Origin: Arenicella xantha | GTDB taxonomy: Bacteria; Pseudomonadota; Gammaproteobacteria; Arenicellales; Arenicellaceae | Assembly (NCBI RefSeq): GCF_003315245.1 | Contig: NZ_QNRT01000001.1 | Span: forward strand, 254,963 to 318,962 | Direction of reading: 5' to 3' | DNA length: 64,000 bases | Shown: one piece after another, positions 8,646 to 17,174 of the stretch | How positions within the stretch are numbered: position 1 is the stretch's first letter | How the letters are laid out: each line of letters opens with the position of its first letter | Made by a program: the position numbers and the translations under genes | Notes under the pieces: model-generated | The model's input: the letters and a program-made list of their open reading frames with translations, nothing else | What the model was told of the DNA's origin: nothing | The model's database searches: none

Positions 8646-9140
8646 ATGCGTGGGTTGAGAACGATTAGCTATTTTTCTGAGGAAGCGGAAGTTTTGCATA
8701 AGCGAATACCGCCCCGCATTAATGTCGAGCGTGAAGCCTTGACTGATACTAATAAGCGCGCGATGCGCTCGTTTTTGAAACACATCGAGGCTGGAAATTG
8801 GGAACGTTCAATTAAGTATTTGCGCCGATTGTCAAAATCCAATTTGTTTCTGACTGCGGTCGCCCGTGCAGGGTTTGTGGTGAAACACGCATCGCACCTA
8901 AACCGTCGTGAAATCATTAATCGCGTAATTCTAGCAATAAACGAACGTAACCGTGCGCCATGGTTAAAAGGCGTGACTTACCACGGTTACGTCAATCAGG
9001 TTTCAAACGCGCTGTTTACCGAATTCCGCTGCGACAGCGTGGCGGCTTACTTTATTATCAAAGATAACAAGATTCGAATTAACCGCGGCTGGGCACAGGG
9101 CTGGACGCCTGAAAAAACGGCTCGCCAAATGCAGCGTTAA
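8646..9140 (+). CDS. Hypothetical basic protein
   Basis: A 164-residue protein that I cannot place. It is basic and helical through residues 30-110 (KRAMRSFLKHIE, SIKYLRRLSKSN), and ends with a short strand-rich part (AAYFIIKDNKIRINRGW). It has no signal peptide or membrane segment. AGAAGG lies six bases before the ATG, and TATAAT at 8590-8595 may be its -10 box. It is divergent from the parD-like/map operon and convergent with the DUF481 gene. A nucleic-acid-binding role is possible from charge alone. Confidence 0.6.
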   Translation: MRGLRTISYFSEEAEVLHKRIPPRINVEREALTDTNKRAMRSFLKHIEAGNWERSIKYLRRLSKSNLFLTAVARAGFVVKHASHLNRREIINRVILAINERNRAPWLKGVTYHGYVNQVSNALFTEFRCDSVAAYFIIKDNKIRINRGWAQGWTPEKTARQMQR

Positions 9141-9146
9141 CCACGC

Positions 9147-9902
9147 TTATTCAGCCTTGGGCTGATCACCGAAGTTATACACCAAACTCAGCATCGAAAT
9201 CGTATCAGTCTCATCAAGCATCGGCGCGGGGTCAGTATTGTGCCGCACTAACAGCTGTGCTTTAAGCGAGAATCGTGCGTTCATAGATACGAACAGCGCC
9301 GCATCGCTTTGCACAAAGGTATTGTCTGAGCCAATCTCACTCTTAATATTCCATTTAAACTTAGTGTTCTCAGTGATTTGCTTTTTGAACTTTGAACGAA
9401 GTACTCCCGTGGCACCACCAACATCGACAAACTGAATTTCATCAGTACTGCCAATTTCCGGCAAAATCACTTGCTCAGCATCTCGGTAGCCCACACCAAT
9501 ACTGGTTTCCCAGGTGAGCGTTTCGGTATCAAACACCTTATAACCGTAACCAGCCGACACACTGCTTTGCTCGTTAAAACCGTCGAATTCGTCATCCAAA
9601 TAGCTCAGACTAAAAAACAAATTACTACGCTCGGTCAATTCGCGTTTCAGCGTATAACCAGCTTCAACACTATTCGCTGAATCCAATCCGTTGTTAGATG
9701 ACTTATATACTGACAAATCAAATTCGTTAGACCAATCTTGATTAGTCCAAAGAAATGCTAAGCCAAGATTGACTGTCTCGCTGTCGGTATTACCGCTAGC
9801 CTTTTGTATACCAGCTTCGCCCTGACCAGACCAGCCGAGAGGTTCATTCGCCGCCGCCGCAGAGGCAACGGTAAGCAGTAGTAAAAACAAGTTAGTTCGC
9901 AT
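9147..9902 (-). CDS. DUF481 family outer-membrane protein (YdiY-like)
   Basis: A 251-residue exported beta-barrel. The signal peptide is MRTNLFLLLLTVASAAAA. The start at 9902 is preferred over one 87 bases upstream because only this one puts the signal peptide first. Alternating strands such as GWSGQGEAGIQKASGNTDSE and the terminal LSLVYNF, ending in an aromatic residue, are typical of the DUF481 (YdiY) family. The family is thought to sit in the outer membrane; function is unclear. Its end faces the end of the 8646 gene six bases away. Confidence 0.85.
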   Translation of the reverse strand: MRTNLFLLLLTVASAAAANEPLGWSGQGEAGIQKASGNTDSETVNLGLAFLWTNQDWSNEFDLSVYKSSNNGLDSANSVEAGYTLKRELTERSNLFFSLSYLDDEFDGFNEQSSVSAGYGYKVFDTETLTWETSIGVGYRDAEQVILPEIGSTDEIQFVDVGGATGVLRSKFKKQITENTKFKWNIKSEIGSDNTFVQSDAALFVSMNARFSLKAQLLVRHNTDPAPMLDETDTISMLSLVYNFGDQPKAE

Positions 9903-10188
9903 GATCTTTAATCTGTATGAGAGTTTCCCAAGTATCGAAATGACGCTTTGGGTAATTTTAGTCGGCGCGTAGTGTGCCACATCCGCCACAAAAATAAACC
10001 CGTGCGGGACGAAAGATCAATTGGTTTAGCGAACAGCTGGAACAAGCCACGTCAGATCCCAGCAGGGCAAACTAACCTGGACTCACTGACTGCATCGGTG
10101 CGCAGACACCCGAGCCTGATTTCAAGCCCTGCCCTCACAAACAGCAAAGACCTTTTACTTACGCCTTTCCGTGGCGAATCGGTTTCAG

Positions 10189-10512
10189 CTAATGCGGTTT
10201 CGACTGATTGGAATCTCGTCGACTGATAGCATCTTGATTTGCCAATAATTTTCGCAAAGCTGCGGCGCTCGATGGCGGCAACGAAGTTAAGAAATTTCGC
10301 TGCAACTCTACTCTCAAACGCTTGTATACCGCATGTAATCGATCGTCTTTGCCCTGCATCAACATGGCCTGCTCAGACACTCGAAACAACACATCATCGG
10401 CATCCACGTTGATAATAGTACGATTCAGTCGATATAGTGTTAAGGCAAACTCTGAAACCAACGCGAGTGCCTTTGCGGACAAATACTTTGTGTCCATTTC
10501 CTCAATATTCAT
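10189..10512 (-). CDS. Hypothetical helical protein
   Basis: A 107-residue protein of unknown function, starting MNIEEMDTKYLSAKAL. The start at 10512 follows a GGGGGG ribosome-binding site. It appears all-helical, with two Arg/Leu-rich helices (VYKRLRVELQRNF, AAALRKLLANQ). There is no signal peptide. It lies alone on the minus strand between the DUF481 gene and another small helical gene, with about 290-310 bases free on either side. Confidence 0.55.
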   Translation of the reverse strand: MNIEEMDTKYLSAKALALVSEFALTLYRLNRTIINVDADDVLFRVSEQAMLMQGKDDRLHAVYKRLRVELQRNFLTSLPPSSAAALRKLLANQDAISRRDSNQSKPH

Positions 10513-10826
10513 GTTTCCCCCCAACCTAAACTGTGTTGTCGCCTCATTTAGTATTGCACCACAATTAGGCAAACAACAAAATAGTCCTTAAAGACTAGTC
10601 CTGACCAAGAACAGTCTTAGCTCACTAATAGAAGTTTAGTAACAGAATCCGATATATCAACTTTTTATATTTATTAAATCGACGCCGCCGAGCAAGCAAG
10701 AAACTCAACTCACAGCTAACCAGCGATCGATACATCGATTAACTAATCTAGTCAGAGCGCTATACGATCAATGAAATACGAGGCCCAGATGTAATCGCTA
10801 GGCCTCTAGAAGGGTAATCCGAATAA
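10513..10826. other. Intergenic stretch, one weak hairpin
   Basis: 314 bases without a supported gene. The only structure seen is GAGGCC (10780-10785) pairing with GGCCTC (10801-10806), just past the end of the 10827-11099 gene. It could be a weak terminator, but there is no T-run. Confidence 0.4.
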
Positions 10827-11099
10827 CTAGAGCGCGCGTTTCAAGCGCTTATACGTTTCTTTAAGCTCAGAGCCTAAGATCGACACTGCGTCGCCTAATT
10901 CGTGGGCCGACTCGTCCGTCGCTTGGCCGAGCTGACGACCTTTGGACTGCAGGTGCTCCCATTTTTCCTCAACCCCCTTCCATTCGTCACGAACCTCCAT
11001 ACTGGCGAGGTGTACTTTTACATTTAACTCATCACGCTCGCGCTTGAGAGTGGAAATAAGCGATTGGTATTTATCTTTAACATCAGCGGTCGTTTTCAT
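10827..11099 (-). CDS. Small coiled-coil protein
   Basis: A 90-residue, highly charged protein (MKTTADVKDKYQSL to YKRLKRAL) predicted to be one or two long helices, probably coiled-coil; the pattern of Leu/Ala every 3-4 residues runs almost end to end. The start at 11099 has a GGAG site eight bases upstream. No domain is recognised, and there is no signal peptide. A TTGAC-N4-GTCAA palindrome 60 bases upstream suggests Crp/Fnr-type control. Proteins of this kind occur in stress or anaerobic regulons; that is an analogy only. Confidence 0.6.
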   Translation of the reverse strand: MKTTADVKDKYQSLISTLKRERDELNVKVHLASMEVRDEWKGVEEKWEHLQSKGRQLGQATDESAHELGDAVSILGSELKETYKRLKRAL

Positions 11100-11158
11100 A
11101 TTGAACTCCAAATAAAAGTAAACTAGGTTCTAGAATAACGAATGCTTGAACAATTAAA

Positions 11159-11172
11159 TTGACCCATGTCAA
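11159..11172. promoter_or_regulatory. Crp/Fnr-family (DNR-like) palindrome
   Basis: TTGAC-CCAT-GTCAA is a perfect inverted repeat that resembles the FNR/DNR class of sites (TTGAT-N4-ATCAA or -GTCAA). It is 60 bases upstream of the small coiled-coil gene on the minus strand and about 137 bases upstream of the QueC-like gene on the plus strand, so it could serve either. Confidence 0.4.
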
Positions 11173-11308
11173 ATAAATGTCATTCTGCTAAGCTTTGACA
11201 TCATTTTCAGCGGTACCCCGTAGCCCTTTACCCAAGCCTGTAGTCTCACTTACACTGCATGACTACAGATATTTACAACAACAAGCCACTTGTTAGGAAC
11301 ATGGATTA

Positions 11309-11950
11309 ATGAGCAAACCGAGCATCTTATGTATGTTTTCTGGCGGCATAGACTCGACCGGAGTACTGCACACGCTAATCACTGATGAAGACTTTCACGA
11401 CCGCGCATTGATTGTGCACCACATCATTCTGCAGAATCGAGAAAATCGCGCTCAGGCGGAGATGGAGTCAGTACGCAAAATCATCGATTTTTATCAAGCA
11501 GAACATCCACATAGAGGCTTCACGTACACCGAGAGCGTATTCAATACCACCGGATTTGCACCGCTAAAAGCTAGCCGCTTCCCTTTCGATATGGATGTGT
11601 GCGCATTCACCGCCGGCAATATCAGCGTGGCTCGCAAAGACGTTCGACAAGTAGCCATGGGCCGCACTAAGACCGATGTCGAATCAGGCGGTGATAATTT
11701 TCAAAAGAGAATGGAGCGCGCTCAAACTATTTATCGCGCGGTATATTCATTGGAGCCAGAGACTATTCCAGAGTATATCTTCCCAGTCATCAATATGACC
11801 AAAGAAGAGATTTGGGACAGCCTACCTGAGCCGGTTCAAAGCGCGACATGGTACTGTCGGCATCCACAATATCGCCCAGGTGGGCATGCTGAGCCATGCA
11901 AGAAATGCCCCACCTGCAAGGAAGTCAGCGAGTTTATAGCGCATGGCTGA
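11309..11950 (+). CDS. QueC-like PP-loop ATPase
   Basis: A 213-residue protein of the PP-loop (adenine nucleotide alpha-hydrolase) superfamily, closest to QueC, the 7-cyano-7-deazaguanine synthase. The PP-loop is SGGIDSTG (residues 11-18). A four-Cys zinc site sits at C183, C197, C200 and C203 (CRHP, then PCKKCPTC). The middle diverges from ordinary QueC and from the second copy at 16057: it has FPFDMDVCAFTAGNISVARK in place of the usual PGRN...LSLA motif, so a changed substrate is likely. It overlaps the following methyltransferase gene by eight bases. QueC-like proteins are also seen in phage-defence and conjugation systems. Confidence 0.8.
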   Translation: MSKPSILCMFSGGIDSTGVLHTLITDEDFHDRALIVHHIILQNRENRAQAEMESVRKIIDFYQAEHPHRGFTYTESVFNTTGFAPLKASRFPFDMDVCAFTAGNISVARKDVRQVAMGRTKTDVESGGDNFQKRMERAQTIYRAVYSLEPETIPEYIFPVINMTKEEIWDSLPEPVQSATWYCRHPQYRPGGHAEPCKKCPTCKEVSEFIAHG

Positions 11951-12686
11951 AAAATATTACGCGGAGATTTTTAAACAAAACGGCGCATCCTACCACCAAG
12001 CGATGCAACTCCAAACTAACGCTCGTGATCAAGAATTTCTCGCCGCTTTATCATATCTCGAGCTAAAAAAGGGCGATAACATTCTTGATGTTCCGGCTGG
12101 TGGCGGATATTTAAAAGCGTATCTCCCTGACGGGCTCGATTACTTGGGCTATGATTTCGCAGGCGCATTCGGGCATGGTCAAACGAATGTGACTACCTGC
12201 GATGAAACCCTAATCGAACTGCCGAATAACAGTGTCGACAACATAATCTGCCTAGCAGCACTACACCACGTTGAGGACCGGCTTGGATTTTATCAAGAGC
12301 TAAAACGTATATTAAAACCAGAAGGGAAATTGATCATCGGTGATATTTTACAACATAGCCCGCAGGACGCCTTCTTAAACAACTTTGTTGACCAGTGGAA
12401 TAGCCTAGGCCATCAAGGCGACTTTCTTCAGCCACAACGAGAACAACAAGAACTCGTTAGCGTCGGCTTCAGAAGTGAATTAACTCAAGAAAATTTTGAT
12501 TGGATCTTCAGCAACCGAGAACAGGCCAGAGACTATTTTCGGCTGCTCTTTAGTATGGACAAACACCCTGAGGATAGTGCGATAGATGACGCAATGGAAA
12601 AATTGGGGACAAAAAGCACCAGCACACATTTTTATGTGAACTGGTGCTTAGGGTTTATCAGCGCAACGATAAGCAGAAACGACTAG
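11943..12686 (+). CDS. Class I SAM-dependent methyltransferase
   Basis: A 247-residue methyltransferase of the class I fold. Motif I is ILDVPAGGGYL (residues 47-57), and the NIICLAALHHVEDR stretch with LKRILKPEGKLIIGDIL is the usual Methyltransf_11 core. The C-terminal ~90 residues are a helical substrate cap. The eight-base overlap with the QueC-like gene says the two are co-translated and may act on the same molecule. Acceptor unknown. Its end faces the giant beta-helix gene 21 bases away. Confidence 0.85.
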   Translation: MAEKYYAEIFKQNGASYHQAMQLQTNARDQEFLAALSYLELKKGDNILDVPAGGGYLKAYLPDGLDYLGYDFAGAFGHGQTNVTTCDETLIELPNNSVDNIICLAALHHVEDRLGFYQELKRILKPEGKLIIGDILQHSPQDAFLNNFVDQWNSLGHQGDFLQPQREQQELVSVGFRSELTQENFDWIFSNREQARDYFRLLFSMDKHPEDSAIDDAMEKLGTKSTSTHFYVNWCLGFISATISRND

Positions 12687-12707
12687 ATCACTTCCTAGAC
12701 ACTAACT

Positions 12708-15700
12708 CTATAAGCAAAACACGACTGCTTTACCACCTGCAATCGGTACGACAAAGCAAGCGTCCTTCACATACTCAATTGAGCCAATATCACAGGCACC
12801 GTCATTGCGATAAAAATCTCGTTGATCACGAGGCAAATCAAACTCGCCTCCACAAAGGAACTGTTGGCCTGCATCAATAGCCGGACTATTGTTGACTAAG
12901 TTGTGTGTAAAGGTTCGCCCGCCGTTATTACGCAGCGGACCAATAATGGACCTCAATGCCGTTGCATCAGGGTTAGGCGCACCACCGGAAACATCGCTAG
13001 TCGCTACAAAGCTCGTATCAGAATTATAAAAGCCAGCCGTACTACTCGACGTGAATACCGAGTCAACATATGTGTTACTGGCTTCCCCCAAAATACTACC
13101 GAAGAACACCGTGTTAGCGAAGTCATTCACCGATACCTCTTTACCGACCAGCCCACTTCGGTTGCCCGAAACAATACTATTCAGCACGAAAAGCTCGCCG
13201 CCATTAACGACATTAACACCACCACCTTGGCTCATGGCGTAATTGTTTGAAATAGTGGAATTATAGCTGGCCATTTCACCTCCTTGAGTAACATAGACTC
13301 CCCCACCATTATCTGCACGATTACCAGATATCGTACTGTTACGCACAGAGGCGATAGCTGCAGAACTCAGCGCGATACCACCGCCTTGCAGCCCAACTGT
13401 GCCGCTGAATGTGCCGACCGAGTTGCTTGAAATAGTAGATTTGTCAATAATAAGTCTACTAAAATATGCAGCACTTATTCCCGCGCCTTCCCCACCACTT
13501 GCACTATAACTAGTGCCTGTTAAATAGTTCGCCGACACCGTAGTGTTGGTAAGCGATGCGGTGGACTGATACGAAATGCGCAAACCTGCCCCTGCCTGGG
13601 TGGCGGTGTTATTCGACACCATCACATTACTGAGGGTTAATGCGCTCGCGTACACTGCAATACCACCACCAGCAAAACCGCTAGAACCATTAGATATAGT
13701 TAAATTACTCAGCTGTAAATCCGCATTGTAAGCTCGCATTACTTGAACCCCATCATTACCGCTAATACTTAGGGCACCCACTTTTTGACTTGGGCCTTGA
13801 ACACTCACAGCAGAGACTATTATCGGAAGCTCATCACCTAAGGTGATCATAGAACTGCCATTGGGTGGAAATACAGCGGAATCAAATCGAATATTAGTCA
13901 GGTCGTAGGCTACGTCGCAGGTACTACCTGTACGAGGTATTTCGCCGCCCTCCCCACCTTCCCCGCCAATAATACTGGTACTGATCAACGCATCTCTGAG
14001 CGTACAGGCGCTGATAGCATCGCTTATCTCATCACCAGTGTTATCGACCAACAGCGTTCCAATCGAGACATCAATCGAGCCAATATCGCATGCCCCCGAA
14101 GAATGAGCCTGGCCCCGCTGATCAAAACCAGAAACCGGGCTAGCCCCGCATACGGTGACATCGCCAGCGTTTAACAATGGGCTGCCAAACAGAGGCATAT
14201 AAAATGATTGATATACAGGGTATACCGTCTGTGTTGCGCGCCCATAATTCACGTAGCTCGTATTCACGCTTGCACCAGCAATAGCGAACTCACCACCATC
14301 GTTCGCGGATTTAACCTTTAGTCGGCTTAATTTAGCGTCTCCATCGGCAACGCCATCGCAACTCTCATCGGAGAAGAAATTATTGATATTTTGGCTAAGA
14401 CTTGATCCAGCTTCAAAGTCACATAAACTGAGTTCACCGCCGTAAGAATTACCCAGCACGCCGCCTATACTAGCGAAATTTGACTTAGAAATAACTGTAT
14501 TGATCAGCGCGACTGAAGAGTTATCGTAGGCGAAGATTCCCTCTGCTTTCGCGTCGGGACCAAATTCTCCGCCTTCACCACCAACGATCGTGCTGTTTAC
14601 AATTGACAGGCTACTTCCACCAAGCAATATAGCTCCGCCATAAAGCGCAACTGAGTTTGCTCGAACTAGATTCCCAGACACCGTACTGTTACTGATCGTA
14701 TTACTGGAATTAATGGACGCCGATAAGGCAATTGCAGCACCACCTACCAACGAAGGACTACCATATTCACCACCAATAAAGTTGTCTGAGAGAGCCGTCT
14801 TGTCCATCGAAAAAGTAGTACTTCCATTCACGTCAATGGCGCCACCTTGCTCATACGCTTCATTAGCAGTAAAGTTTGAATCAGAAATAACTAACGGACC
14901 TGGACCCGCTATAATCGCACCGCCGTTTGTTCCTGCTCGATTACGACTGAAATAGCTCGATGCAATTGTGGTATCCGTAACACTGCTGATTGCACCACCT
15001 GAATATCCCGCTGTATTTCGACGAATATCCGAGCCCGAGATCGACATACCCAACGTCCCGGTAGTGTGGATAGCGCCGCCGTGGTATGTAGCAGAGTTAC
15101 GTTTAACGGACGACTGAGTCACGGTTAAACTGGAGCCGCCAACCAAAGATATCGCACCGCCAATACCGGCCGAATTACGATAGAGATTTACATAATTCAG
15201 CTCAACGTGTGACCCGCTAGCCAAGATACCACCACCCGATTCAGGTGGGTCACTTGGATTAACTCGATTATCAGTCACCGAGCTATTATTGAGAGTCAAA
15301 CTTGCGTCTGTGACACGTATTCCAGCACCGCCACCATCGCCAGCTTGCAAAAGCCCTTCATCGAGCGCCAAATCATTAATCGTCACCACTGCTCCTGCGG
15401 CAATATCAATCAGCCTTTTCGCCGTCAACGTAGCAGTGTCTCGAGTGATGATAGAGTTGTTACCATTGATAGTAACCGCGCTGTTAATAAGTAAGCCTTC
15501 GGTACCAGGATTGTCCAATACAAAGCGAGCATTCGCGTACAACTCGATAGTGTCTGCACCACTACCGGCAACACAAAACCCTACCGCAGAATCCGTATTC
15601 GCAGAGGCAATAGCATCGTACAAGTTGCACTCGTCAATGGAGCCTGGCGCATCAACCGTGATAGTTGCCGCACGTAAATTTGTTGGAATTAGCGCCTGAC

Positions 15701-15749
15701 CGACGGCGAGAGCAATACAGCTTTTCTGGAAATTATTTAAGGGGGGCAT
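12708..15749 (-). CDS. Giant exported right-handed beta-helix protein (two CSLREA/choice-of-anchor Q modules)
   Basis: A 1013-residue exported protein with signal MPPLNNFQKSCIALAVGQALIPTNLRA. It consists of two successive modules. Each begins with a CSLREA-like segment (SIDECNLYDAIASAN; ACTLRDAL). Each continues with Asn/Ser/Gly-rich beta-helix coils (GGAI and GGGI repeats, NNSTVSGN-like). Each ends with a choice-of-anchor Q type segment (AGDVTVCGASPV...GACDIGSIDV; AGQQFLCGGEFDLPRDQRD...GACDIGSIEY). An internal duplication is the simplest reading. The last 16 residues, CFVVPIAGGKAVVFCL, form a distinctive tail. Probably a surface or secreted carbohydrate-binding or adhesin-like protein. It lies on the opposite strand between two plus-strand Que gene groups. 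Confidence 0.8.
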   Translation of the reverse strand: MPPLNNFQKSCIALAVGQALIPTNLRAATITVDAPGSIDECNLYDAIASANTDSAVGFCVAGSGADTIELYANARFVLDNPGTEGLLINSAVTINGNNSIITRDTATLTAKRLIDIAAGAVVTINDLALDEGLLQAGDGGGAGIRVTDASLTLNNSSVTDNRVNPSDPPESGGGILASGSHVELNYVNLYRNSAGIGGAISLVGGSSLTVTQSSVKRNSATYHGGAIHTTGTLGMSISGSDIRRNTAGYSGGAISSVTDTTIASSYFSRNRAGTNGGAIIAGPGPLVISDSNFTANEAYEQGGAIDVNGSTTFSMDKTALSDNFIGGEYGSPSLVGGAAIALSASINSSNTISNSTVSGNLVRANSVALYGGAILLGGSSLSIVNSTIVGGEGGEFGPDAKAEGIFAYDNSSVALINTVISKSNFASIGGVLGNSYGGELSLCDFEAGSSLSQNINNFFSDESCDGVADGDAKLSRLKVKSANDGGEFAIAGASVNTSYVNYGRATQTVYPVYQSFYMPLFGSPLLNAGDVTVCGASPVSGFDQRGQAHSSGACDIGSIDVSIGTLLVDNTGDEISDAISACTLRDALISTSIIGGEGGEGGEIPRTGSTCDVAYDLTNIRFDSAVFPPNGSSMITLGDELPIIVSAVSVQGPSQKVGALSISGNDGVQVMRAYNADLQLSNLTISNGSSGFAGGGIAVYASALTLSNVMVSNNTATQAGAGLRISYQSTASLTNTTVSANYLTGTSYSASGGEGAGISAAYFSRLIIDKSTISSNSVGTFSGTVGLQGGGIALSSAAIASVRNSTISGNRADNGGGVYVTQGGEMASYNSTISNNYAMSQGGGVNVVNGGELFVLNSIVSGNRSGLVGKEVSVNDFANTVFFGSILGEASNTYVDSVFTSSSTAGFYNSDTSFVATSDVSGGAPNPDATALRSIIGPLRNNGGRTFTHNLVNNSPAIDAGQQFLCGGEFDLPRDQRDFYRNDGACDIGSIEYVKDACFVVPIAGGKAVVFCL

Positions 15750-16056
15750 TTTTGTATCCGCTGCTTTTATTCTTAAATTTTATTTATATTATGACAATAA
15801 TTACCGAGTAGATAGACAGATTTGGCAGTTTTGTAGCAAATCAGCTTACGACTGCCTACTATTTTTGCTAGTTCAAGCGCGAAGATTACCAATCGATAAT
15901 GATTCGAGCAATGTCAGCCACGTTGACTCATCAAGCGATATGGTTAAAAATCGTCAGGCAAATGAAACAAATACTGGCTTTGGTCTACTACAGCACACAT
16001 ATTAGCCAGACCTAATTGAGACGCCGTCATAATAAATATAGGGTTGGTTATATTGA
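15750..16056. other. Intergenic, divergent promoter region
   Basis: 307 bases between the start of the beta-helix gene (minus) and queC (plus), so both promoters should lie here. It is AT-rich close to the beta-helix start. I looked for a preQ1 riboswitch ahead of queC and could not identify one. Confidence 0.4.
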
Positions 16057-16722
16057 ATGGATAATTCTGCAGTGACTGACGTCGCCGTTCTTGTTAGTGG
16101 CGGACTTGACAGCAGCGTTCTTGCCGTTCATTTAAGCGATTCGAACTACCATGTCTACCCGATTTACATACAGCACGGTCTCTACTGGGAAGCCACCGAA
16201 CGTGACCATCTAACACGATTTCTATGCGCGGTTGCACGACCTAATATCGCCGAACTAAAAATTCTTGAGCTTCCAGTGACTGATATGTACGAGTCACACT
16301 GGAGCGTTTCTGGCAATAATGTGCCTGACGAGAACACACAAGATGATGCGGTTTTCCTGCCTGGTCGAAATCTACTATTGTTGGCAAAAGCCAGCGTCTG
16401 GTGCTCTTTAACTGGAATACGCACAATTGCTCTTGCGCCCTTGTCCGGAAACCCTTTTGCGGATAACTCCAATGCGTTTTATCGAGCAATCGAGCAATCC
16501 ATACAAATTTCTTCAGGCCAGAACATGGACATAATCAGACCGTTCTCCAATATGAGCAAAGACCAAGTGTTGCAGCTTGGGGGCAAGCTTCCGCTACATT
16601 TAACGTTTTCCTGTATCAGGCCACATAAAGGGTTACACTGTGGTCGGTGTAATAAATGCGCAGAGCGAAAGTTGGCGTACCACCGGCTTGGCATTGAAGA
16701 TGCCACACCTTATGCCACTTGA
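16057..16722 (+). CDS. queC: 7-cyano-7-deazaguanine synthase (QueC)
   Basis: A 221-residue QueC of ordinary length. The PP-loop is SGGLDSS (residues 14-20), FLPGRNLLLLAKAS gives the family core motif, and the zinc Cys are C186, C195, C198 and C201 (CIRP, HCGRCNKC). QueC converts 7-carboxy-7-deazaguanine to preQ0 with ammonia and ATP. It heads a plus-strand series queC-queD-adenylating enzyme-sulfotransferase-methyltransferase with short gaps. No queE or folE is in the window, so it either draws intermediates from elsewhere in the genome or has been recruited to a dedicated pathway. Confidence 0.88.
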   Translation: MDNSAVTDVAVLVSGGLDSSVLAVHLSDSNYHVYPIYIQHGLYWEATERDHLTRFLCAVARPNIAELKILELPVTDMYESHWSVSGNNVPDENTQDDAVFLPGRNLLLLAKASVWCSLTGIRTIALAPLSGNPFADNSNAFYRAIEQSIQISSGQNMDIIRPFSNMSKDQVLQLGGKLPLHLTFSCIRPHKGLHCGRCNKCAERKLAYHRLGIEDATPYAT

Positions 16723-16757
16723 ACTAAACTGAAATTATTCAATAAATAATAAAGTGT

Positions 16758-17159
16758 ATGTATCAAATTCTGAAATCAATCTCCTTTTGCTACGGCCACC
16801 GCTTACTTAAGTATCAGGGCCCCTGCGCAAACCTGCATGGTCATAACGCCAGAGCAGAAATAACGCTCGCGAGCGAACAACTAGACGAACGCGGCATGGT
16901 GATGGATTTCGGCGATATCAAATCAGTAATCAAAACCTGGATCGATGACAACCTTGATCACACCATGCTGCTATGCAAAGACGATCCCCTTGTCGCCGTG
17001 CTGACCGACAATCAAGAAAAATTCTACTTAATGGACAAAAACCCGACCGCTGAGAATATCGCAGAGCTTATTTTCAACTATGCTGAACAACAGAATTTTC
17101 CAGTAGAGTCCGTCACACTTTGGGAGTCCGATACAAGCTTCGCTCGATTCTTGCGCTGA
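16758..17159 (+). CDS. queD: 6-carboxytetrahydropterin synthase (QueD/PTPS family)
   Basis: A 133-residue member of the 6-pyruvoyltetrahydropterin synthase family. Zinc ligands H14, H27 and H29 (YGHRL, NLHGH) and the catalytic Cys23 (GPCANLHGH) are present, as are D67-H68 in the LDHTM catalytic dyad and E123 in WESDTSFARF. QueD makes 6-carboxy-5,6,7,8-tetrahydropterin from dihydroneopterin triphosphate, one step before QueE. It lies 35 bases after queC and 15 bases before the adenylating enzyme, so one operon is likely. Confidence 0.88.
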   Translation: MYQILKSISFCYGHRLLKYQGPCANLHGHNARAEITLASEQLDERGMVMDFGDIKSVIKTWIDDNLDHTMLLCKDDPLVAVLTDNQEKFYLMDKNPTAENIAELIFNYAEQQNFPVESVTLWESDTSFARFLR

Positions 17160-17174
17160 GGCGTGTTTGACGCT

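Noticed and set aside
9147-9175. Hairpin TCAGCCTTGGGCTGA as terminator
   Set aside because: It lies within the DUF481 coding end, is short and lacks a T-run.
15750-16056. preQ1 riboswitch ahead of queC
   Set aside because: Looked for the small H-type pseudoknot; no convincing stem and A-rich tail found.
11309-17159. Dpd-type DNA 7-deazaguanine modification system
   Set aside because: No DpdA-like transferase or other dpd genes seen, although QueC and QueD are present.
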